Assembly: GCA_004154925.1 (NCBI GenBank)
Contig: QJNS01000191.1
Location: forward strand, 92,395 to 156,394
Direction: 5' to 3'
Length of the DNA stretch: 64,000 nucleotides
Source of the DNA: Monosporascus cannonballus
Taxonomy: Eukaryota > Ascomycota > Sordariomycetes > Xylariales
Position numbers and translations under genes: made by a program. Each line of letters begins with the position of its first letter. Position 1 is the stretch's first letter. The notes under the pieces are model-generated. The model was given only the letters and a program-made list of their open reading frames with translations. It was not told the DNA's origin and searched no databases. Shown in pieces: positions 49,401-61,700 of this stretch.

Positions 49401-52400
49401 ACAGTCCTACCAACTGTACCCTTTCTGGAAATGAGACTTCCATTGATATACTCAAGGCCCAATTTGACAAGGACGAGATTTTTGCCCAGAAGCTGAACAC
49501 TGGTGGTGTCGCATACCATTGTCCGGCTATGAGAATGGTGGCGCCCGAATATCAAGAACTTCTGGGCTTCTTCAGCGAATGCGACACTCCTGCAAGGCTA
49601 TCCGGACAGAAGAGTGCCATCCAAATAATTTCTTCAGTGACAGGGGATTATATATTGCCAGATATACTGTCTACTTCTCAGTATTGGGTTGATAACTTAG
49701 TGTCTCCTGTGAGGTTCATGGAAGCAGTGTCGAACCTCACTAAAGGGGGGCCTACGAATACCGCACTTCAGAGGTATATGCGCAAGGACATCACCGATGT
49801 CATTGAGGTTGGCCCGCACTCTGCTCTGCGCCGGTTAATTCAGGACAACCTGATCCGACGCCCTGAGATCGCAAGTGTGAGAACATCTAATTCCACGACA
49901 TCAAAGGAAAAACTCCCTCGATACCATTCCACCTTATTCCGATCGAAGTCTGCAATGCAGAATATCTTATCTCTCGCCGGACATCTATTTTGCCATGGAC
50001 ATCCGGTTTCGATACTCTCCGCAAATCGGTGCCCGCCATTGCAATCAATGGGGAATGTTGTTGAGAAAGACAATATTTCCAACACTGCAGCAACCGGTCC
50101 ATTCCCTGCCCTCCTTGTGGACTTGCCGGAATATCCGTTTGATCATTCACATACATATTCTAATGAGCCAAGGATGAGCCGTGATTTCAGAATGCGCCGC
50201 TCAATCGACGCAACTGGTGGTGGTGGATCTGAGCTCTTAGGGAAGCCTCTTCATGATTGGAACCCGTTGGAGCCTAGATGGAGGAACTTTCTGAGCATAG
50301 AATCAATTCCTTGGCTCGGAGGCCACATCGTGAGCGATACTACCGTGTTGCCCGGCACAGCCATGCTGGTCATGGCAATTGAAGCAACCAGACAGCACTT
50401 TGGTGCCGATACTAACTCTGCCACTCGCCAACTCTCCGGTTTTCACATCAAGCAAGCGCATTTCTTGAACCCGATCATAGTGAGCGAAGTAACTCAAAAT
50501 GGTACGGAGACGTTGCTCCATCTGCGACAAATACAGCGAAGCCAATTCGACAGGGACATGAGGGAATTCAAAATTAGGATATTTGCCTGTCACAACCGTG
50601 ACCGTTGGACAGAGTGTTTTCGCTGCAGGATCCAAGTGGAACTTGAGGGGGCAATCAAGAACCAACTCGACCGTGATGGAGAAAAGCAGTGGAGGGATGA
50701 GAGAATTGCTGAAGCCGACCGAAATGCCACCGATTCTTGTATCAAGCCGATCGACTCTGCCAAATTCTACAACTACCTACGAGACCACGTGGGCGTGAAG
50801 TACAATGATTCGTTCCGCATACTGCAAGATATCCGTTGGGACAATCATGAAACTGCAATGGCTCGCGTCAGTTTGCTCGCTGGGTCCTCTCGGTCTCCCT
50901 CTTCTTCGCCGAGAAGCCCTCGGCAACATCCCAACGCTATCGTACTAGATTCAGCCGTTCATCTTGTCCTCGCTCAAGTCTCTAAAGGTCTATCCGGGTC
51001 AAAGCACACACTGGTATTACGGCAGCTTTCCCATACATGGGTCTCTGCGAAGTTATGGGAAACCCGGTTACCAGAGCTTACCTCTTCCGTGAGACTACTC
51101 AATAGAATGAATGGCCCTCAAGGGAAATTCGGAGACACTAAGAGCTCTATATACGGCCTAGCGGATAGCGGAGAAGTCTTGTTTGCCATGGAGCAGGTTG
51201 ATATGGCAGCAGTGGCCCGCACTCGTTCGCCCGGAGAGGGTCACGGGTACAAACAGCTACTCCACAAAGTTGACTGGAAGCCCCAGCTGAGTTTACTCAG
51301 CTCCGAACAACTTCAAGGACTCATATGCACTCCAGCCCCTCCATCTGACTATGAGAAATTTATGGTCACGTTTTACCCCAAGATCGAATCAGCAATGGCT
51401 ATGTCAGTCCGCAAAACATTGAAAGATCTGGCCCTGGAGAAGAGAAGTCCCGACTATCCTCCCTGGTTGAAAAGGTTTCTTTCAACTCTACAATACTTCT
51501 ATGCCGATAGAGACGGCCTCGATAATCCCGAAGGGGTATCGTCTTCTGCACAGAACGAAATCCATAATGGGGCCTTTGTCACCAGTGATGAGGAACTCGA
51601 GGCCCTTCTACGCCAATGCGAAGAGGAACACCCAAGCTGGCAAATGTTCCCTGTCGTCGCCCGCCATCTCACGTCGATCATTCGTGGGGATGTCGACCCA
51701 ATTGACTTGGTCTTCACTCCAAGGTTGGCGGAGAAATTTTACGCCTCGCTGTTTGACCAAATTTGCGATCATAGGTTCCAAACCCTCTTCGAGCTGCTGT
51801 GTCACGAGAGCCCTGGCCTCAAACTCCTCGAAGTAGGGGCCGGGACTGGCGGGATGACTCGACGCACTTTGGCAGCGCTTCAAAAGGTCGAAGCAACGAA
51901 GGGAGTCACAAGCTTCTCTGAGTATACCTACACCGACATTTCCCCAGCCTTTTTTGAAAGCGCAAGGAACGAATTCCAGGATTTCCAAGACCGCATGACT
52001 TTCAAAAAGCTCGATCTTGAACATGACGCCCATCTCGAAGGAGGGTTTGATCTCGAAGCCTATGACATACTTATTGCAAGCTGTGTTATACACGCCACTA
52101 CAAACATAACCACGACTCTGGGCAACATCCGCCAATTGTTGAAGCCTAATGGATACCTGATCCTCCTCGAAATTATCGCACCGAATATTGCTTGCGGGAA
52201 TGCCGGGTTTGGCGTCTTCCCTGGATGGTGGCTCAGCAGCGAGGAATGGCGATTGCATAGCCCACTGATCTCTGAGGATCAGTGGGACTCTTGCTTGAGA
52301 AGAGCGGGCTTTTCAGGCAACCACCTAATTCTCCGTGACTACAAGAGCGACGTTTGCCATATTTCTAGTATCATGGTCACACGGAAAGTGGCCCAGCTGG

Positions 52401-55400
52401 GTCACCAAACCCCCCAACTGAAGCATTCACTCTCCAAGCAGAACCTTCTGGTAGTCATTGACGAGACAGCGGATAGGCAAGTCGCCGTCGCCAACGTGAT
52501 CTGTGCCGGAAACAAGAACGCGACCGTTAATGCCGAAGTTTTCAAATGGTCTGACGTTATAGAGCAAGGACACAACAGCCCATTGTTACTTGCTGCTTCC
52601 AATCCTGATGCTGTCGTCATCTCTCTCTTAGAGGTGGGATCGCCATTTATTTCCCATATTTCTGAGAGCAACTTCTACCTTTTTCAGAGGTTGATCCAGC
52701 GATTACGGAACCTGCTGTGGGTGACTTTGACTTGTTTGGACGACTCGAAATATTCTCACTTCTATGCGATGAGTGGGTTCTTGAGGGCTATGCAGTCCGA
52801 GTATGCCGAAAAGCATATAGTTTCACTCGCGATCGAAGCACCATCACTACCAGTACACCCGGGGTGGGAAACAGCCATAGCTGGAGCTGAGTCTTGCGCA
52901 AGACACATATCGACGATTCTCAATGCGTCGTTCACGCTGGGGGCAACGTCCTCGTCATCGTCAGTGGAACTCGAATACATCGTCCAGGATGGTTACATTA
53001 CTACTGGGAGACTCGTTGAAGAAGTGTCCACAGGGAAGAGACTACACCATCTGATCTCTCCAGAACTGAGAGTAGAACCTTGGATGCCAGGACCTGCCCT
53101 GAAGCTTGATGTCAGGGTCCCTGGGGCACTGGACTCGTTTCAATTCGTCGAGGATACAAGCAATGAGCTTGGTGAATACGAAGTTGAGATTGAGGCTAAG
53201 GTTTGGCCCCTCAGCTTCAGGGACTTATTTGTTGCGCTTGGCCGCATAGCGTTCGACACCCTAGGCTTGGAGACCGCCGGCATTGTGACTCGGGTTGGAA
53301 CTTCCGTAGCCGCGACCGGCCCCGAACAGTCAGCGGCGGCAAGACTGCAGCCAGGGGACAGGGTGTGCATGGCCTCTCTTCACGGAAGCATGCGTACCTA
53401 CCCTCGAGAACCCGCCGACTTCGTCTTCAAAATTCCCGAAGTACTCTCGTTCGAAGCCGCTGCTTCTACCATTAACCCTGGCACAACTGCTTATTATGGT
53501 TTGATTAAGCTAGCTAGGTTGCAGAAAGGCGAAAAGGTCCTGATACACTCGGCTGCAGGAAGTACTGGCCAGATGGCCGTTTGGGTAGCCAAGATGGTTG
53601 GCGCTGAGATATTCGCCACTGTAGGGCATGACTTTAAGAGGCAGCTGCTAGTCGACAATTTCAACATCCCCGCCGACCATATCTTCTATAGCCGGGATAC
53701 TTCATTCGCCGAAGGTATCAAGCGCGTTACCGACGGTAAGGGGGTGGATGTCGTCTTTAATTCACTCGCCGGTGAAGGATTACGCTCATCATGGGAATGC
53801 GTCGCCCCATTTGGTCGTTTTGTGGAGATCGGCAAGGCTGATATCCTCTCTAACACCGGACTTCCTATGGCTGGTTTTGCTGGTAATGTCAGTTTTTTCT
53901 CGGTTGATCTACATCACCTGGCAGTTCATAACAGAGAGCTGTTCTCGAATGTCATGAGAGACGTCCTAGAACTTCTTGAACAAGGTGTGATTAGCCATCC
54001 TCAACCATTGCATTTCTTCCCCGTCTCGGAGGTTGAGAAGGCCTTCCGCTTCATGCAAGGCGGCAGGAATACAGGTCGGATCATCATCACGACCGACCAC
54101 TCCAGTGTAGTCCCGGTAAGACTTTTCACTTCCATTTGATTATTTATCTGTGAAGAAGCGTTGACACGTTTGTTAATACAGAAATTAATTCGCGAGCAAG
54201 ACGACTGGAAGCTCGATGAGACAGCGTCTTACCTTATCCCCGGGGGGCTGGGAGGCATAGGCCGGGCGATTGTAAAATGGATGGCTGATAAAGGCGCTAA
54301 GCACATGATCCTCCCTTCTAGAAGCGGTCTTTCGCCTTCAGCCAAGGCGGCGAGCGAAGTCGTTCTCGAACTACAAAACCGTGGCGTGCGTGTTGCCACG
54401 CCTCGTTGCGATGTTTCCTCATCCAGCTCGTTATCGGCGATGCTTGACGATTGCGCCAAGACGATGCCTCCGATCAAGGGGTGTATCAACGCCGCCATGG
54501 TACTTCAAGATGCAGTGTTCGAGAACATGAGTTATCAGCAATGGGATCTCACCTTGCGATCGAAAATCGATACTTCATGGAACCTGCATCGGCTTCTTCC
54601 TCCGGGGAACTTGGATTTCTTTATCTTCCTTTCTTCACTGTCCGGTATCTATGGGAGCATTGCGCAATCCAATTATGCGGCAGGCTGCACCGTCCAGGAC
54701 GCTCTCGCCCGCCAGCGCGCGTCGCAGGGTGAGAATGCCGTGTCTCTGGATATTGGTTGGATGCGTACCATTGGGATTATCGCCGAGACGGAGGAGTACC
54801 AACGCAACCGGGAGAACTCACGGGATATGGCTGCCATCGAGACTGAGGAACTGCTGGGTCTTTTGAACCTGTGTTGCAATACTGCCTCGCGGATATCGAC
54901 ACCGCAAACGGAATCTTCCCAACGTTCAACATCAAGAGGCGACGGCAGTCTGCATCCCCAGATCCTCATCGGGGCTCTGACCCCAGCCGATCTCTACGCC
55001 CTGGGAGAAGCCCCAACCCCACTACTCCAGCGACCTATCTTTTCGGGTTTCGCCCAGCAGACGTCAACGTCGGCGCGCTCGCTCGCCGCCCGTAACGGTG
55101 GTGAACCCACCGCCGAAGACGTGGCTCTGGCGTTCAGGCAGGCAGTGGGGTCCAAAAACCGGGCCGCAATCGTAGTACAGGCGGTAACGGCGCGGCTTGC
55201 ACGGGCGCTGTCCGTTTCACCCGAAAATGTGGAGCCTTACAAACTATTGTCCGACTACGGAATCGATTCCTTGATGGCGGTAGAGTTGCGGAACTGGATT
55301 AGTATGGACTTTCAAGCCAATGTGGCCGTTTTTGACATCATGGGCGGCATCACGATCACTGCGTTGGGCGACCTTGTAGCAGAGAGGTCGGAGTTACATT

Positions 55401-55402
55401 AG
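46409..55402 (+). CDS. Highly reducing type I polyketide synthase (KS-AT-DH-MT-ER-KR-ACP)
   Basis: Iterative synthase of 2,724 residues. Nine exons: 46409-46579, 46640-46784, 46854-47122, 47276-47618, 47736-47826, 47964-48120, 48195-48870, 49014-54115 and 54182-55402; all junctions are GT-AG and in frame. Domains in order: KS (from residue 1; DTACSSS with Cys174, EAHGTGT with His309, SSIGH with His349); AT (GQGAQ at 578, GHSSG with Ser661); DH (His1055 in [11 protein letters not shown], Asp1263 in VLDSAVH); C-methyltransferase (LEVGAGTGG, about 1556-1564); ER (HSAAGSTGQ, 2129-2137); KR (GGLGGIG, 2339-2345, Tyr2483 in QSNYAAG); ACP (GIDSL, Ser2681). It stops 43 residues after that Ser: no thioesterase, reductase or condensation domain, so release needs a separate enzyme. 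In the DH motif the usual Gly of HxxxGxxxxP is Asp and the helix Gln is His. The presence of all domains predicts a reduced, probably methylated chain. The product cannot be named. Confidence 0.97.
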
Positions 55403-56317
55403 CCGTCCAATAAGCACCCAAGCTCAACAGGAGATTGGGCGAGGGAATGGGTACCTGTCAGATATAGGGAATATTAGTTAGGTTATTGTATTGCCCTCAT
55501 TTTAACGTAATAAGCTTACGAACGAAATGGACGAAGTGTTACTGTTACGACCTATCGAAATGAGGTCCCAGGAACGGTCGTGTCAAGGAGCTAAGCCCCA
55601 TCAGGAATAAAAGATCACGTGGTACATACTTAGTTAAGAACTGTTAAGCAGAATTAAACGACCGTGTAATTAAGCGTAATTAAGCAAGGCTTTTTAATTA
55701 ATTATCGTTAAACTAGGGAAAAACTAAAGAACAAAAAGGAATATATATATATGTTCGTTTTTACAATTTAAATAATTTTGATATTTTAAAATGTATTTAA
55801 ATTCTTTTATTACTTTAAGTTTCATAATATTTTTATAAACATGAATTTATATAATAAAAGCTTAATAATTAATTTAATATGTTAATAGTTATATATTATA
55901 AACTTTTATTTAATAATATTGTTTAACTTGAAATAATAGTTTTAATATTATATTTTATAATAAACTAATTTACGAAGTTTTTAAAATATTATAAGTGTAG
56001 ATAAAAAAACTCAGAAAACACCACGTTGAAATTAAGAAAAGATCTTTCAACGACTAGATTTAATAAATTATTATAGCATATAACTTGTAACAATAATAAT
56101 AGTATTATTATTTTATTTAAAACCGCTTATAAAAAGTGCGAAAATAAGAGTCTAATTTTTATTTCGAAAAAAACAATATGAATAATATACTTAATATAAT
56201 TAATATATACCCAAAAACTAAGAAAATATTTCAACTGTATTAAATTTAAACGTTTTAATAAAACTTTCATTAAATTATAATTATTCTTAATTTAATATAT
56301 ATCGTATTTTGAGTATT
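55403..56317. other. 3' side of the PKS gene and AT-rich spacer
   Basis: Balanced sequence to about 55,660, presumably the 3' untranslated region and terminator of the synthase gene, then AT-rich DNA without a coding frame. A cluster of TTAAGC/TTAAGA words at about 55,630-55,700 looks like decayed LTR-type sequence but is too short to assign. Confidence 0.4.
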
Positions 56318-56664
56318 TGTTATAATCTAACGATCTTGGCTTCCCCAAACGGTCGGAGAGCTTGGGCACCCAAGCCCGACCATGCCAAAAAGATCACGTG
56401 ATTAGCTCAAAGGGCTCAAGGGCTTGGCGCCTTTAAGCCGGTTGAGTAATTTGAGCTAGAACGAGGATATATACGTTTATTAATTCCATACTTTAAATAG
56501 CTTTAACTTGTAATACTTATTAATACTAATCGTTTGTAATAATAAGGTATTAAGAGATATAATACGATTATTGTATTTATTGCTCAAATTCCCACGATAT
56601 TTCTGCTAACATAAACCCGTCGACTTAAGGTTTAATAGTTGGTTAAACCCTATAGCTCGTCACA
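56318..56664 (+). repeat. Solo LTR related to family 1, with perfect TSD
   Basis: 347 bp, TGTTATAATC to GCTCGTCACA, flanked by GTATT on both sides (56,313-56,317 and 56,665-56,669). It is homologous to family 1 LTRs (CTTGGC, GATATATACG, and a 3' part close to 58,335-58,520 in reverse) but shorter and diverged in the middle, so it is probably a sister subfamily. It is oriented opposite to the LTR at 58,335. Moderately mutated. Confidence 0.85.
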
Positions 56665-57056
56665 GTATTTTCTAGTTCGATTAACGATTTTCATTTTATA
56701 GATAAAATTTATAATAGAAAACCTAATTAAGAACACGGTTACTTAATTTAAACTTATGTTAAAAATATACTACTTTATGTAAGATAATGGATAGCTGTGA
56801 GCTGGAATGAAGTGATCTCCGACCAGTCGTAGAGCAGATTCCAAGAAGTGAGTATATTAGATTACTTTTATCTAGCGTTTCCTGTCAGATAAGTAGCCCG
56901 ATAAGCGCGCACTTATCAATTCAGTCTTTTGGTGCAGTGGCTAGCTGACAATTAAGAGTCTCATTCGCTCAATTAGGGCATATATCAATTGATCAGCTGC
57001 TGCTGAGACGATATAAGCTGTATATCAGTTGTAATTATCGAATTACGCCAATAATA
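56665..57056. other. Leader or possible LTR ahead of the copia-like gag
   Basis: From about 56,780 the sequence regains balanced composition and contains TGTGAGCTGGAATGAAG and AATTGATCAGCTGCTGC stretches. Position just upstream of a gag-like frame suggests a retroelement 5' LTR and leader, but I could not find a matching second LTR in the window, so boundaries are unknown. Confidence 0.35.
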
Positions 57057-58334
57057 ATGATGGCGACCGTACCGTTAACGTTCTCCGTTATCTATAAGGG
57101 ACCTAAGGACTAGGATCGTTTCAAAAGCGAATTCCAATTTAAAGCATACGCGTTCGATATTTGGAATTATATCGATCCTGATTAAAACCATTAATGGCTT
57201 ATCAGACCTACAGAACTTAATATAACCTCCTACCTAAAAAGACGAATCCACCATACGATACGAACTAATACCCCAAGCGGTTTTTCGTCCATATTTATAT
57301 CCTCCAAAAGAGCTACCGAAAAAATCGATTATATTAATTATCTAACGAATACATTTAAAAAAGCGACCGAAGGTAAACAAATCTATAATTAGGACTTTAC
57401 GGCGTATACTTACAAAGATCGGAAATACGACACCTTCCGCAAAAATATTAACGACCTTACGAAATAAGTCCTAAAGTCGGTATTTCCAGTAATTAAAAAA
57501 ACCAACCTTCTTTTAGGAAAGAATTTACGAAAATAATACGCCAGCCTAGGCAAATCCGGCAAGGTATATAACAGCAAACTCCTGATTAATACCTAACGAA
57601 AATATCGCGAAATGTTAAAACAAGTTTCGAAATCTGGCAAAAAATTAAACGAATAAATCGTAAGATAGCAAAAAATTATGGCCTTGGAATAACGACATGG
57701 TATTTTAAAAACGAAAACGACGATTATATAAGTTAACGACCTATGTACAGCATTAGCCCTTATAATTAGGACATAAACCACCACCTTTCAGATAATAAAA
57801 AAAGCCGAGATCGACAACGGTACAATTAGCTTCCAAAAAGCGGCAACTAATCTTCTGGACCATTGGGCTATAGCCCATCCCACATTTACATTACGAAATA
57901 TTAAGGCAGCGTTTTTAACGTTTTACGAAATACCTGTAAACTCCCTTGATTAGAACGATCTTAATTAGGAAAATTCTAAGAATACTAACCCTTAACCGCG
58001 AAAAAGAATCCCAAGCCGTAAACCGAAACGAAGTAACCGTAAAGGTTCCTATACGGACCGAAGCAGTAATAAGCGAAAGTGTCAGGAATTAAACGTACAG
58101 GGTACCCGTTATAAAGTATACCTAATTAATTACTATATATTATTTAATTGCTATTATGCATTCCTTGGGAAAACCCCAGAAGGTTTCCGTTTTAACGATA
58201 AGATAATAGCATATGTCTAAGGACGAATTTCCGCCGATCAGTCTTTAAAGGAAAAAATCGACCCCCTATTGAAAACTATGAAAAAACCTATTATACAAAA
58301 AATAGATTAATTCCTAAAGGGAGTACCACGAATA
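57057..58334 (+). pseudogene. Gag-like polyprotein fragment, probably Ty1/copia type
   Basis: From ATG at 57,057 or 57,060 a broken frame reads ATVPLTFSVIYKGPKD, then a stop at a Trp-like position, DRFKSEFQFKAYAF, and further on LLDHWAIAHPT, then FNCYYAFLGKTPEGF at about 58,140-58,185. The last motif resembles the end of the zinc-knuckle region in fungal copia gag proteins (C-x-x-C...H...C followed by PEGF), with Cys and His positions replaced by Tyr. Stops sit mainly at Trp- and Gln-type positions as expected from RIP. It ends abruptly where the family 1 LTR starts at 58,335. Assignment to copia rests on this motif only. Confidence 0.55.
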
Positions 58335-58743
58335 TGTGACGGCTTGGGGTTTAACCAACTATTAAACCTTAGTCGTACGGGTTTATGTTGGCAGGAGTAT
58401 CGTGGGACTTTGTAGCAATAAAATAACTTAGTTACGTCTTTTAATACCAAGGAAACAGAAACGTATTGCAAACGATTGGTATTAAGGAGTATTGCAAGCT
58501 GAAGCTATCTAAACTATGGAGATAATAAGCGTATATATCCTTATTCTGGTTCAAGGTGCTTAAGCGGCTTAAACCCTTGAGCCCGTTAAGCCCTTTAAGT
58601 TCCTTTGCCGGCTTAAGGGGCTTAAGGTACTTGGCGCCTTAAAATCTTTAAGCCGGTTACGTAACTTTTTAGCGGTGGTCGGGGCTTATTTTTTTCGTAA
58701 GCCCGACCGTCCGTAAGGAAGCCAAGACCGTTAGATCATAATA
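58335..58743 (-). repeat. Family 1 3' LTR of copy C
   Basis: 409 bp, the cleanest family 1 LTR here. Left terminus TGTGACGG, right terminus TCATAATA (the expected CA lost by a transition). It contains the clustered GGCTTAAG/CTTAAGCC words and the CCGACCGTCCGTAAGGAAGCC block shared with 4,240-4,431. Confidence 0.88.
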
Positions 58744-61700
58744 CGATCTCCCTTTTTCCAGGATCTTTATCTTTAAAAATCAAATTATTCGTTCGTTGTT
58801 TTTGGTACGTAACCTTTCTTTTTTTACTTTCGTTATATCGAATTGCATGGAAAAATTTCGTTTTCGTAAGCGTGTTAACGTTTTGGTTTTAAAATAACTT
58901 TTTATTTCTGTTGTGAAAAGAAGGGTGCAGAATGCAAAGTTGTTCGGGGTTCCTTAAAATGTACGCGTTGTATTTATTATAGCGATCCTTGTGATATTTT
59001 CGGTTTTTCCGAAATTAAACATTAAAAATTTCTGGATAAAAAGAATCGTTTAAAACATAAAATAAATAAGTTCGCGAAATGCTGCGAACGGTTACTAACA
59101 AGCTGGATCGTTTGTAAAAACAAAGGCGGTTATTCCGTTATCGTGGTATTAAAATGTTTCGTCGAGGTATTGAAGGTACGGAGGTTATAGAAGAATTTAA
59201 GCGTTTCAAAAAAGAACGAGAACAGTTGAAGGCCGCGGCCAGCTGGCCCGACACTTTGGCTATTGATTAGTCGATTGTTAACTGGGATGCGCTCGTTGTT
59301 GTTAGTAAAAGTTTTTTAATAGGCGTTGGGCGTTAATAAAATTTTTGGCGGGTTCCCAAATGTTCTCGGAATCCGGGTGTTTTTTTTATTTGATCAGATA
59401 CTAGGTAAATCCATTTTATTTCCGTATGCCGAAAATTTTCTTTACTTTATATACTTGTTCGTCCTTTATTTTTACATCGTCGTATGCCGTATATATCTTA
59501 CTTATATTTTCTGCTAATTCGAGTAAGAAAATATAAAAAATTAGATGGAATTTAACTTTTGATAGAAATTCTAATTAATAATTATTTTTTGAGATTCTCT
59601 TAATAATTTTATATAAACCGATATATTTGACATCAAGTTTTTTATTGGGTTATTTCGTTTAAATATTTTTGGTACCGAAAAAAATTATTTCCTCTTTTTC
59701 GAAAGTTAGTTTTTTAACTTTTTTTGGTTATAGTATTTATTTATTTAATTATGTACGTATTCCAGTTTTGTTTTTATCTTTTGTTGCAATTATTATAATT
59801 ATTTTAACGTAAGAATTATTTTAATATTAATTGGACCGTTATCGCGTATTTCTCTGTAGATTTCTGAAATAAAACCAAATTTGCGTTCGCAGGTATTATT
59901 TTGATATTTTTATAATAACTGGTATTATTCGTTAATTAAGTAATAGATAACTTTTTAACCCAGTTATTTTATTCGTAATTTATATAATATCGTAAGTAGG
60001 TTTCCAAAATTTGATTAGTTCGTTTTATTTGTTTATTCGTTTAAGGTTTAAATATGCTGGATAATTTATGATTTAAGCCGATTTACGTTATTAGGCCTTA
60101 TTAAAACTTAAATACGAATATCGATCCTTTATTTCAAATAATTTCCATAGGTATTTTGTATATGCTGAAAATGTATTTGAAAAAAATGTATATTATTTGT
60201 TCGGCGTCCGTATTTTCGTAATATAGTAAAAAATAGGAAAACTTCATGAATCGATCGACGATTACGAAAATGTTATCGTAATATATTTCCGTAGCTGAAT
60301 TTTCCGACATCAGAAATTGGTAATAAAGTTAAATATAATTAAATATTATAATCGTTTTGCGATTAGTAATGGCTGTAATTCTCTATATGGCTTATGTCGT
60401 CGAATCTTTGTTTTGGCGTAAATATCGCATTGCCGTATAACGTTTTGTACCGTTAATTTTATTTTAAGAAAGGAATATATACGTTAAAGCCGTTTTAAGG
60501 TTTTGTGGATTTCCGGATATCCGTATAATTAATATTTATGTATATTTCGTACTAGATCTTTTTGATATTTTTTTAGAACTTATATCTTGTTTGTTTTTTG
60601 GTTTTCTGAAAAACTATTATTATATTATTAGATCTTCTGGTATATATCGAAAGGTATTGCCCGAATCGTCGCAATTTGTCGTAAGCGTAAATGTCCTTTT
60701 ATAATGGTATCGAAAATTGTATAGCTAATTTTAATTAATTTCTTTTCGAGGTCTGGTCGCTTGTTTAAGGTATTTGTTTTGCTATTTTCTGAGCCCTTTT
60801 TATAGATGATAACGAAATCGAAGTTTGCCAATTTTTTTGCGTATCTTAATTATTGTTCTGTAAGTTCCCTGGTCGTAGTAAATCGGGTAAGATTTTGATA
60901 ATCCGTATAAACCTTAACCTGGGACAAATTTCCCTTTAGGAAGTGCCTGAACTTCCGAAATGCCATAATTATGGCCATAAATTCCTTATCTGGAATGCCG
61001 TAGTTAAATTCGGCTCCTTTTAATTTGTACGAAAAGAATGTAATAAGGTGTAATTTACCTTAATTATTTCGTTATTTGATTACTGCGCTTAATGCGTAAT
61101 CCGAAGTATCGGTTTTTAACTTAACGGAACGGTTTGGATTGTATATGATTAGTACTGGTTTGCTGGTGATCGTATCCTTAATATCCTGAAATACCTTTTC
61201 CGTATTTGGTATTTATTTGATTTTTTTTTCGTAAGGTTCGTTAGGGGTATAGTTATTTTGTTAAAGTTTCGGATGAATTTCCTATAATAGTTGGCGAATC
61301 CGAAAAATGCCTGTACCTTTTTAACCGTCATTAGCGTCTGTTATTTTGTAACTGTAACGACTTTCTTGAGGTCCATCTTGATATGTTCTAGGGTAATGAT
61401 ATGTTCTAAATATTCCACTTCTTGTTTGTGGAATTCATTTTTTTCTGCATTAATAAATAACCATACGTCCTGTGAAGCTTAAAGAACTTTATAAACGTAT
61501 TTTACGTATGCTTTTTCCGTTTTTAAAAAAATAAGAATATCGTCGAGATAATAAACGGCGAAAATATCGAGATATTTTCGTAATATATAATTTATTATCC
61601 GTTAGAAGGTTACTGGTGTATTTGTAAGTTTTATTAGTATAATTAAATATTTAAATAATCAGTATTTCGTTTCAAAAGTTATTTTTTATTCGTATTTTTT

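Noticed and set aside
51608..52258. 216-codon minus-strand frame within the PKS
   Set aside because: Antisense shadow of the methyltransferase domain of the synthase.
56930..56990. tRNA-like stretch starting GGTGCAGTGGCTAGC
   Set aside because: It superficially recalls a tRNA A box, but no matching acceptor stem or TPsiC arm could be folded, and it lies in a likely retroelement leader.
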